NCBI GenBank assembly: GCA_023428335.1
Contig: JAEYYS010000484.1
Coordinates: forward strand, 1-5,058
Direction of reading: 5' to 3'
Source of the DNA: Verrucomicrobiota bacterium
GTDB lineage: Bacteria; Verrucomicrobiota; Verrucomicrobiia; Verrucomicrobiales; Verrucomicrobiaceae
Length of the DNA stretch: 5,058 bases
Shown: piece by piece, positions 1 to 5,058 of the stretch
Numbering within the stretch: the stretch's first letter is position 1
Layout: each line of letters begins with the position of its first letter
Made by a program: the position numbers and the translations under genes
Notes under the pieces: generated by a model
What the model saw: the letters and a program-made list of their open reading frames with translations, nothing else
What the model was told of the DNA's origin: nothing
The model's database searches: none

Positions 1-42
1 GGGCGCGGGGGGGCGCCCCCCCCCCGCCCCACCACTCACTGC
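1..42. other. G/C homopolymer fold-back at window edge, probable sequence-end artefact
   Basis: The first 31 bases are only G and C: a G-rich arm followed by a C-rich arm, meeting at GGCGCC, so the stretch is nearly self-complementary. No other part of the window resembles it. The adjoining gene loses its family-like sequence shortly before reaching it. I read it as a low-quality contig or read end and not as biology. A true GC-rich hairpin downstream of the gene is possible but less likely. Confidence 0.6.
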
Positions 43-636
43 TCAAACCCGAAAGCCCAAGAAGCGAGCCCCCCATCTTAAACCCTTTTGCAGATACAAG
101 GGATCGGACACCGGCGCCACGGGCTTGTTGGCGTCGGCATAGACCCAGCGCGTCCAGGGATCGGCGCGGTCGGGCACGTTGACACCGAGTTCAAGGCTGC
201 CGAAGCGGGTCTTCGTCTTCGGGTTTGCCTGCAGCCGGGTCTTGATGACCTGATCGATCGACGGTCCGCGCGCCCAGCCGGCCGGCTGACCGCCGCCGCC
301 CATGATGTTGCCGGCGAACAGCTCGATGCCGGTGAGCAGGCAGCTCATGCCGCGCTGGTGGCCGTCGCCATCACCACGGATCTTGTTGCTGACGCCCTGC
401 ACCATGAGCAGGCGATCCTTGAAGCCGGCCAGCGGCTGGAGGATGGGCTTCAACTTGAAGGCGTCTCCCTCGCCGGGGGCATCCGGCCAGAAGTTCGGCG
501 GGATAATGCCGTTCGGGCTGAACATGAAGACGAGTCGCTGCGGTGCGGGTGCTCCCTCGGCACGCAGGGAGGGCAGGCCACCGGTGAAGGGCAGCAGCAG
601 GGGCGACAGGCTTTGCAGGAAGGTGCGGCGTTTCAT
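43..636 (-). CDS. DUF1552 family protein, Tat-exported, C-terminus lost at window edge
   Basis: This is the N-terminal part of a DUF1552 protein, a family of unknown function usually encoded beside DUF1592 cytochrome-type proteins and related in context to the sulfatase-like DUF1501 group. Residues 2-8 (KRRTFLQ) form a twin-arginine signal followed by a short hydrophobic stretch to about residue 26, so export as a folded protein is likely. Family-like segments follow: RLVFMFSPNGIIPPNFWP (34-51), the DRLLMVQGVSNK region (74-85), DGDGHQRG (89-96), LLTGIE (100-105), and GPSIDQVI then SLELGV (124-152). Complete members are roughly 400-450 residues; this frame stops after 197. The match holds to about DP at 178-179 (near position 100), and the last 18 residues look unrelated. 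A frameshift or bad sequence near the edge explains this better than a real short protein. The start ATG lies 6 nt after the upstream stop and has only a weak GGAA as ribosome binding site, so translational coupling is likely. Confidence 0.85.
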   Translation of the reverse strand: MKRRTFLQSLSPLLLPFTGGLPSLRAEGAPAPQRLVFMFSPNGIIPPNFWPDAPGEGDAFKLKPILQPLAGFKDRLLMVQGVSNKIRGDGDGHQRGMSCLLTGIELFAGNIMGGGGQPAGWARGPSIDQVIKTRLQANPKTKTRFGSLELGVNVPDRADPWTRWVYADANKPVAPVSDPLYLQKGLRWGARFLGFRV

Positions 637-642
637 GGGGGA

Positions 643-2934
643 TCAGGTTCCGGGGGTGTCGCCGAGGCCATGCAGGGCGGCGGCGGTGGTGATTTCAACG
701 ATGAGTTCCTGGATGTTGTAACCGGTCTCGGCAAAACGCGCCTGCAGGCGGTCGAGCAGACCCGGGCCGTAGGCGGCGACCGGTTGCTTGACGAGCGCCT
801 GGAAGAGTTGCTCGACAAAGGCGCGCTGGGCCGAGGGCGATTCAAGGGCGTGGCGGGCGACATCACGCGCGCCGCTGAGCTTGATGCTGTGGCCGTCGGC
901 GGTGATGTATTCCGAGACGCTGTTCACCGGCTTGCCGTTGTCGACGCTGCGATGGCGACCCGTGGCGTCAAACTGCTCGAGGGCGAAACCGAGTGGATTG
1001 ATGACGGCATGGCAGGCCATGCAGTTCTCGCTCTTGGTCAGTTCGGTCACCTTCTCGCGCATGGTCAGGCTCGGATCGAACTTGTCGTCCATGAACTCGA
1101 TCGCCGTCACCGGCGGTTTCAGGGAACGACCGAGGACGTTGCGCGACAGGAAGACGCCGCGGTGGATGGGCGACGTCGATTTGTAATAGGCGAAGGCGCT
1201 AAGCAGCAGCGGGTGGGTGAGCACGCCGGCACGCTGGGCGGCATCGAGCGCCACCGGCCGGAACTCGGCCTCGCCGGCAGGCAGCTCGACCCCGTAGAAC
1301 TTGGCGAGCCGCTCGTTGAGCAGGACCTTGTCCTCGGTCAGCAGGCGACGGTAATCGGATTCCTTGCCCCAGACCACCTCGTCGATGAAGAGGCCGAGCG
1401 AGGCGTGCAGGTCGGCGGCGACGGCTTCATCAAAGCCGGGATAGGCCTTGGGGTCCTTGGCCAGGTCGTCGGCAGTGTCGAGGTGCAACCAATGATGGAA
1501 GAACGCGTCGAGCTTGGCACGCGTGCGGGTGTCGCCCAGCGCTTTGCGGACGCGCTCGCGCACCTGTTCCTCGGTGCGCAGTTCGCCGCGCTCGGCGGGG
1601 CGCTGCAGGTCCTCGCTCGGCAGGGAGTCCCACAGGGCGAGGCCGATGCGTGAGGCCACCCGCCAGTCATTGTCGCCGGCCAGTTCCGGGTAGAGGAAGC
1701 GCGGCGACTTCAGCACGTGCAGCACCGTCCGACGCACGGCGGTCGGCAGGTCGGCCCCACCGGCAAAGCGGGCGTCGATCAAGGCCGCTGCCTCGGCATC
1801 GTTGAGCGGTTGACGGAAGGCGCGACCGGCAAAGGTGCGCAGGAAGGCCTTCACCTTGGCCTCACGATCCGCGTCCTCGGGCTTGGTCTGGGCGTAGCGG
1901 TCGAGACGGGCGATGAGGAAGTCGGCCGCCTCAATGGCGGTCTGGGTCACCGCCTCGTCCCAGCCTTTCGAGACCGACACCCCGCGCTCGTAACCGGCGC
2001 TGGCGTCGTCGGGCGGGAAGGCCGCGGCACTGACGAAAAGCTCGCGTGAACCCTGGGGCGAGAGATAGCGGCTCGGGATCACCTCGCGCGGCCGGTGCGG
2101 CGGTTTCCATTCGAGGGCGATGCTGGCGCTCTTGTCCTTGTACTTGAAGAAGGACACCCGCAGCGGGTAGTGGCGACCGCCCAGCAGGAACAGGCTGCCG
2201 CGGTGCTCGGTCATCGAGCCGCTGCTCACCCAGCCGTCGATGAGCTTGACGTCGAGTTCCTGGTTGAGCCAGACGCGGACGCCGTTCTCGGTCTTGACGA
2301 AGAACTCATAAACCCCGGTCTCTTCGGCGTGGATCGAGCCGTTCCACTCGACGCGGAACTCGTTCGCGTCCAATTCCTCGCCCATCGGGCTGGCGGCACC
2401 GAACTGGAAGTCGATGGTGGCGTCCTGGCGCTCGATCTTTTTCGTCGGCGGCCGCTTCAGGTTGCCCTTGTCGTCCTTTTCACGCGGTGCCTTCGGGTCG
2501 GGCGATTCGTAGCGCGCACGCAAACCCCCGGTCTGCTCGACGACCGTGCGGCCGCGGAAGCTGGCAAACAGGTCGGCGACACTCTGCTGGTGCTGACGCA
2601 CCGTCAGGCGCGAGAAGGCGATGGCCGAGGGGCGGACCTTCTCGCGGGCCGCCGGCGAGTAGAAGGCGTCGTAGATGAACTGCGCCACCTTTTTCGCGTC
2701 CTCGCCGCGCACCAGGTCCGGATCCTCCTCCGGCATGCTGCGGTCGATGTAGCGCGTCAGCCAGTCGACATTGCGGTCGCCATAGAGCGGCTCGTCGTAC
2801 TTCTCAGCCACCCCCTCGCCGGCCGGGCCATGGCAGTTGGCGCAATGCTGGTCATAAAGGCCCTTGCCCGCCGGATCCGCGGCGGACAGGGCGAGGGCAG
2901 AGAGCAGAAAGCAGGACGAAATTCGGAACAGCAT
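643..2934 (-). CDS. Secreted cytochrome c-type PSD protein (DUF1587-PA14-DUF1595-DUF1592-DUF1588-DUF1585)
   Basis: This is a complete 763-residue exported protein. A Sec signal peptide covers about residues 1-19 (hydrophobic core SCFLLSALALSA). A cytochrome c domain follows, with haem motif CANCH at 31-35 and a probable distal ligand Met67 in RSMPEEDP. Residues 108-125 (SRLTVRQHQQSVADL region) match the DUF1587 core. A PA14-like beta domain spans about 135-293, with EWNGSIHAEETGVYEF at 196-211 and VRVWLNQ at 219-225 as its best signature. DUF1595 lies at about 332-412 and DUF1592 at about 420-550. DUF1588 is at about 568-662, with TSPIHRGVFLSRNVLG and a second motif, CMACH (638-642), leading into NPLGFALEQFDATGRHR. 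DUF1585 closes the protein at about 688-752. The family is abundant in Planctomycetota and Verrucomicrobiota, and its function is not established; electron transfer linked to periplasmic breakdown of polymers is a common proposal. The start is set by the signal peptide; no clear Shine-Dalgarno precedes it. The DUF1552 gene follows after 6 nt. Confidence 0.93.
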   Translation of the reverse strand: MLFRISSCFLLSALALSAADPAGKGLYDQHCANCHGPAGEGVAEKYDEPLYGDRNVDWLTRYIDRSMPEEDPDLVRGEDAKKVAQFIYDAFYSPAAREKVRPSAIAFSRLTVRQHQQSVADLFASFRGRTVVEQTGGLRARYESPDPKAPREKDDKGNLKRPPTKKIERQDATIDFQFGAASPMGEELDANEFRVEWNGSIHAEETGVYEFFVKTENGVRVWLNQELDVKLIDGWVSSGSMTEHRGSLFLLGGRHYPLRVSFFKYKDKSASIALEWKPPHRPREVIPSRYLSPQGSRELFVSAAAFPPDDASAGYERGVSVSKGWDEAVTQTAIEAADFLIARLDRYAQTKPEDADREAKVKAFLRTFAGRAFRQPLNDAEAAALIDARFAGGADLPTAVRRTVLHVLKSPRFLYPELAGDNDWRVASRIGLALWDSLPSEDLQRPAERGELRTEEQVRERVRKALGDTRTRAKLDAFFHHWLHLDTADDLAKDPKAYPGFDEAVAADLHASLGLFIDEVVWGKESDYRRLLTEDKVLLNERLAKFYGVELPAGEAEFRPVALDAAQRAGVLTHPLLLSAFAYYKSTSPIHRGVFLSRNVLGRSLKPPVTAIEFMDDKFDPSLTMREKVTELTKSENCMACHAVINPLGFALEQFDATGRHRSVDNGKPVNSVSEYITADGHSIKLSGARDVARHALESPSAQRAFVEQLFQALVKQPVAAYGPGLLDRLQARFAETGYNIQELIVEITTAAALHGLGDTPGT

Positions 2935-3163
2935 GAGGGGTTACGCCAGATCTTTACGCCCGGCACGGCCGGGCTGTTGCAGGGATTGGGCTGCCTCCGG
3001 GGTCGGGGGACACGGGTTCCACGCCAAGGCGCAAGCAGGCAGGCCAAAGTATGCTTGAGCTTCAGTCCGTCGACCACTCGCCACACCGGCACGGACCGCA
3101 GCCTAGGATTCCAGTTTTCAGACCACTTCCATGCCTCGAACGGCCACACCGTTCCATCCTGCC
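2935..3163 (-). other. Intergenic region and presumed leader of the DUF1592-DUF1552 operon
   Basis: These 229 bases separate the small membrane-protein gene from the cytochrome-type gene and carry no convincing coding frame. They are the natural place for the promoter of the two-gene operon. The only -10-like string I noticed on the minus strand is CATACT near 3050, without a good -35 partner, so I do not call a promoter. A perfect short inverted repeat near the start codon is listed separately. Confidence 0.4.
2958..2974 (-). repeat. Perfect 7-bp inverted repeat in the operon leader
   Basis: GCCCGGC and GCCGGGC flank a 3-nt loop, giving an all-G/C hairpin that ends 23 nt upstream of the cytochrome-type gene's start codon. 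There is no T-run on either side, so it is not an intrinsic terminator. It would form in the 5' leader of the mRNA and could affect ribosome access, or it could be chance in GC-rich DNA. Confidence 0.35.
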
Positions 3164-3472
3164 TCATGTTCCGGCAGAGGGACTCTCGGGATGATCCGCC
3201 AAGACATTCAAGGCTTGGGTAAAACGAACAACCCGAAACAAAATAAAAAGGATGAGGCAGGACGATCCAACGAGAGTGCCCCAGTCCAAGGCAGTCGAAT
3301 GAACCGTGTAACGAAAGGGCGCTGTGCTGACCCATAACAAAAAAGCCAGCGCGAGATGCGAGAGCGCGGCGCGATGAAGACGACGGATCAGATCAGCGGT
3401 GGAGGCATTCTCCATGCCTGAGAATGCAGCGCTCCGGGCAATCTTCCTGGCTGTTTCAAGAGTCATCGACAT
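3164..3472 (-). CDS. Small two-helix membrane protein, unknown function
   Basis: I do not recognise this 102-residue protein. What can be seen is a polar, basic N-terminus (residues 1-35), a hydrophobic segment at about 36-53 (ending FLLWVSTAPF), a short loop with TVHST and DW, a second hydrophobic segment at about 64-82 (containing CLILFILF), then a basic stretch and a polar tail. This suggests an inner-membrane hairpin with both ends on the same side, probably cytoplasmic given the basic residues around R30-R34 and R80-R83. The start ATG has the window's best ribosome binding site, AGAGG with an 8-nt spacer. The sequence is AT-richer and its third codon positions less GC-biased than its neighbours, fitting a fast-evolving or acquired gene, or a spurious frame. 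It has no cysteine motif or known domain. Similarity in related genomes would decide whether it is real. Confidence 0.5.
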   Translation of the reverse strand: MSMTLETARKIARSAAFSGMENASTADLIRRLHRAALSHLALAFLLWVSTAPFRYTVHSTALDWGTLVGSSCLILFILFRVVRFTQALNVLADHPESPSAGT

Positions 3473-3473
3473 G

Positions 3474-3516
3474 AAAAAAGCCTCTTCGATATTGGAATTT
3501 CCGTCAAGAAGAAGGC
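3474..3516 (-). terminator. Terminator-like hairpin with T6 tail that also covers a ribosome binding site
   Basis: On the minus strand GCCTTCTTC (3516-3508) can pair with GAAGAGGC (3487-3480), giving 8 pairs with one bulged T and a 20-nt loop. Six T residues follow at 3479-3474. The layout, GC-ended stem then a U-run, is that of a Rho-independent terminator placed 82 nt after the macro-domain stop. The right arm is the AGAGG ribosome binding site of the next gene, whose ATG begins one base after the T-run. The stem is modest and the loop long, so termination may be weak. It could end the macro-domain transcript, regulate the small gene, or be chance. Confidence 0.4.
3481..3485 (-). promoter_or_regulatory. 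Ribosome binding site of the small membrane-protein gene
   Basis: AGAGG on the minus strand sits 8 nt before the ATG at 3472 and fixes that start in preference to a second Met codon two codons further on. It is the clearest Shine-Dalgarno in the window; the other starts have weak or no such sequence. It forms part of the right arm of the hairpin listed at 3474-3516. Confidence 0.5.
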
Positions 3517-3598
3517 AAGCCAGCAGGAGGTTGGAGCACTCGCCATCGACGGTTCATTTCACTGCGCCCCAGTACTTGTGAACCCTGCCCCCCTGCAC

Positions 3599-4069
3599 CT
3601 ACTCGGCCTTGGAATAGCAAACAATCAGCGCCCGCCCGCTGTAGCCCGAACACTCGATCTCCTCGTGAATCCAGGCTTCCACCTGCGGCGCGCTGCCGCC
3701 GCCGGTGCCGGCCCCAATCAGGGGAAAGGCCACCGATTCGAACCCGTGTTCCTGGACTTTGGCGATGGCCGACCTGACCGACCTGCGGATGGCGGTCTCC
3801 GATGAGCGCCAGAGATGGCCGATGCCGGCCACGTGAATGATGGCCTTGTGGGGCAGTCGGCCCGCCCCGGTGACCGCCGCCCCTCCGAGGGGCAGCACGC
3901 CCAACTTCCGCAATTCCTGAAATGGAGCGAGGCCAGCCCGCTTCTTGATCGCCCCGGAAATGCCCTGCGGCAGCAGCAGCCACCACGGGATCAGGTTTCG
4001 ATTCCAGGCATTGACGATCACCTCAACGTCCTGATCCAGCAAATCACCCTGCACGTGGAAGATGGGCAT
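3599..4069 (-). CDS. Macro-domain protein, probable ADP-ribose binder
   Basis: This 156-residue protein is one macro domain from end to end. It opens with the family pattern FHVQGDLLDQDVEVIVNAWN (4-23). The second region, LPQGISGAIKKRAG (33-46), corresponds to the substrate loop. LPLGGAAVTGAGRLP and IIHVAG (59-82) are the central strands, and FPLIGAGTGGG (115-125) is the second, phosphate-binding loop. Macro domains bind ADP-ribose, and some remove it from proteins, nucleic acids or O-acetyl-ADP-ribose; the cytoplasm is the expected site. Two features are unusual: NAWN replaces the common NAAN, and Ser38 stands where hydrolytic MacroD-type proteins have Asp in GVDG. An aromatic and leucine run (PWWLLLP) replaces the glycine-rich stretch. 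Binding therefore seems safer than catalysis. The start fits the family exactly, and an in-frame stop just upstream excludes a longer form, yet there is no visible Shine-Dalgarno. It lies 56 nt downstream of ldhA, so co-transcription is possible. Confidence 0.9.
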   Translation of the reverse strand: MPIFHVQGDLLDQDVEVIVNAWNRNLIPWWLLLPQGISGAIKKRAGLAPFQELRKLGVLPLGGAAVTGAGRLPHKAIIHVAGIGHLWRSSETAIRRSVRSAIAKVQEHGFESVAFPLIGAGTGGGSAPQVEAWIHEEIECSGYSGRALIVCYSKAE

Positions 4070-4125
4070 GTTCGGTAGACTATGGGTTCAACCCGGCTGC
4101 CTTGCCGCCCCTTGGACCTCGAACC

Positions 4126-5058
4126 CTACAACGCTGTGCCTTCCACCCAGTCGGCGCCGAGGCTGAGGCGACCGAGGTTGGCGAGGGTGGTGGCGGCGAT
4201 CTGGCCGAGGGCTTCGCGGGTGAGGAAGGCCTGGTGCGAGGTGATGAGGACGTTGGGGAAGGTCAGTAGCAGCGACAGCTCATCGTCCTGCAACGGCTCG
4301 GAGGAATGGTCCTCGAAGAAGATGCCTTCCTCCTCCTCATAGACGTCGAGGGCGACACCGCCCAACTGACCGGCCTTGAGGGCGACGATGAGCGCCGTGG
4401 TCTCGACGAGTTTGCCGCGGCTGGTGTTGACCAAATAGGCGCCCGGTTTCATGAGCGCGATCGTGGTCTCGTTGATCAGGTAGCGCGTCTGCGGCGTCAG
4501 CGGCAGGTGCAGGCTGACGACATCGCTTTCGGCGAGCAGTCGCTCCAGCGGCAAGTACGCCAAGCCCGCCCCTGCCGCCCAAGCGGTGTCGGGATGGGGA
4601 TCATGACCGAGCAGGCGCACGCCGAAGCCGCGGAACAACTCGGCGGTGACCCGGCCGATCTTGCCGGTGCCGACGATGCCGACGGTCTTGCCGTGCAGGT
4701 CGAAGCCGACCAAGCCGCTGAGCGAGAAGTTCAGCTCGCGCACGCGGTTGTAGGCGCGATGGATGCGGCGGTTGAGGGTGAGCAGCAGGGCGAGGGTGTG
4801 TTCGGCCACCGCATGCGGCGAGTAGGCGGGCACGCGCACGACCGCGATGCCATGGGCACGGGCGGCAGCCAGATCGACGTTGTTGAAGCCGGCGCAGCGC
4901 AGCGCCACCAGCTTGACACCCTGCGTCGCCAACTGCTCCAGGCAGTCGGCATCGACCTGGTCATTGACGAAGACACAGACCGCCAGTGCTCCGGCTGCCG
5001 TCGCCGCAGTTTCCGCCGTCAGGCGAAACTCATGAAACTGCCAGACCAAGCCCTCGCC
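4126..5058 (-). CDS. ldhA: D-lactate dehydrogenase, NAD-dependent, 5' end off the window
   Basis: The protein reduces pyruvate to D-lactate with NADH, regenerating NAD in fermentation. It belongs to the D-isomer 2-hydroxyacid dehydrogenase family. Counting from the TTG codon at 5049, visible landmarks are RCAGFNNVD (51-59), VPAYSPHAVAEH (73-84), NRRIHRAY (93-100), the nucleotide-binding GTGKIG (127-132), Asp150 at the end of the second Rossmann strand (favouring NAD over NADP), catalytic Arg211 in NTSRG, catalytic Glu240 in DVYEEEEG and catalytic His272 in SHQAFLT. FFEDHSSEPLQDDE (244-257) and SHQAFLTREAL mark the LdhA branch and not glycerate or phosphoglycerate dehydrogenases. The frame is open to the edge (three more codons, Gly-Glu-Gly). 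Against the E. coli enzyme of about 330 residues, roughly 20 N-terminal residues are missing, so TTG at 5049 is internal. The stop is TAG, and no terminator follows before the macro-domain gene. Confidence 0.93.
   Translation of the reverse strand, partial: GEGLVWQFHEFRLTAETAATAAGALAVCVFVNDQVDADCLEQLATQGVKLVALRCAGFNNVDLAAARAHGIAVVRVPAYSPHAVAEHTLALLLTLNRRIHRAYNRVRELNFSLSGLVGFDLHGKTVGIVGTGKIGRVTAELFRGFGVRLLGHDPHPDTAWAAGAGLAYLPLERLLAESDVVSLHLPLTPQTRYLINETTIALMKPGAYLVNTSRGKLVETTALIVALKAGQLGGVALDVYEEEEGIFFEDHSSEPLQDDELSLLLTFPNVLITSHQAFLTREALGQIAATTLANLGRLSLGADWVEGTAL

Noticed and set aside
88..1653. Open frame of 521 codons on the plus strand
   Set aside because: It lies opposite the DUF1552 and DUF1592 genes, whose domains are unmistakable. 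Its product is low-complexity (rich in Gly, Ala, Val, Glu, Arg) with no recognisable domain, as expected for the antisense of GC-biased codons.
2095..3222. Open frame of 375 codons on the plus strand
   Set aside because: Most of it is antisense to the signal peptide, cytochrome and PA14 parts of the DUF1592 gene. The product shows no domain and runs through intergenic sequence.
2757..3335. Open frame of 192 codons on the minus strand spanning the intergenic region
   Set aside because: It overlaps the start of the cytochrome-type gene and most of the small membrane gene in another frame. Its composition (many Cys, Trp and Pro, no domain) looks random.
3730..3745. GGGTTCGAATC on the minus strand, resembling a tRNA T-loop
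   Set aside because: It is in frame within the macro domain, encoding conserved-looking GFES, with no cloverleaf around it.
3504..3986. Open frame of 160 codons on the minus strand
   Set aside because: It is a shifted frame of the macro-domain gene, with a Gly/Arg/His-rich product and no domain.
4084..4126. GGTTCGA string and GGGTTGAACCC palindrome after ldhA, suggestive of a tRNA T-arm or terminator
   Set aside because: The T-stem does not pair, no acceptor or anticodon arm surrounds it, the upstream sequence is ldhA coding, and no T-run follows the palindrome.
1..5058. Possible defence island or mobile element, prompted by the macro domain
   Set aside because: There is no partner toxin, nuclease, helicase, reverse transcriptase, integrase, transposase or repeat array. 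The neighbours are metabolic and PVC-type surface genes.

Overview
The window is GC-rich bacterial DNA in which every supportable gene is read leftward, on the minus strand. In transcription order these are: a D-lactate dehydrogenase (ldhA) cut by the right edge, a single-domain macro-domain protein, a small two-helix membrane protein of unknown function, a large secreted cytochrome-type protein of the planctomycete/verrucomicrobial DUF1587-PA14-DUF1595-DUF1592-DUF1588-DUF1585 family, and a Tat-exported DUF1552 protein that is broken or truncated at the left edge. The DUF1592 plus DUF1552 pair is typical of Planctomycetota and Verrucomicrobiota, and also occurs in Acidobacteriota and Myxococcota. 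With an LdhA-type fermentative dehydrogenase nearby, I favour a PVC-group bacterium, perhaps Verrucomicrobiota, but the phylum is inferred and not shown.

Region by region: about 1-42 is a G/C homopolymer fold-back that looks like a sequence-end artefact. 43-636 is the DUF1552 gene, whose family-like sequence ends near position 100. 643-2934 is the cytochrome/DUF1592 gene, only 6 nt upstream of DUF1552 and surely co-transcribed with it. 2935-3163 is a leader or intergenic region with one perfect short hairpin. 3164-3472 is the small membrane protein, with a good ribosome binding site. 3473-3598 is intergenic and carries a terminator-like hairpin that overlaps that ribosome binding site. 3599-4069 is the macro-domain gene, and 4126-5058 is ldhA. 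No tRNA, rRNA, CRISPR array, insertion sequence or attachment site was found.

How the genes work together: the DUF1592 and DUF1552 products form an exported pair, one through Sec with a haem motif and one through Tat, probably acting in the periplasm on a substrate that is not known. LdhA would reduce pyruvate to D-lactate in the cytoplasm. The macro-domain protein would bind ADP-ribose or a related nucleotide. Nothing in the sequence ties these three activities into one pathway, so the window reads as ordinary PVC-type chromosome and not as a defence or mobile island. The points most worth a second look are the altered active-site loop of the macro domain, the hairpin over the small gene's ribosome binding site, and the PA14 domain inside the cytochrome-type protein.
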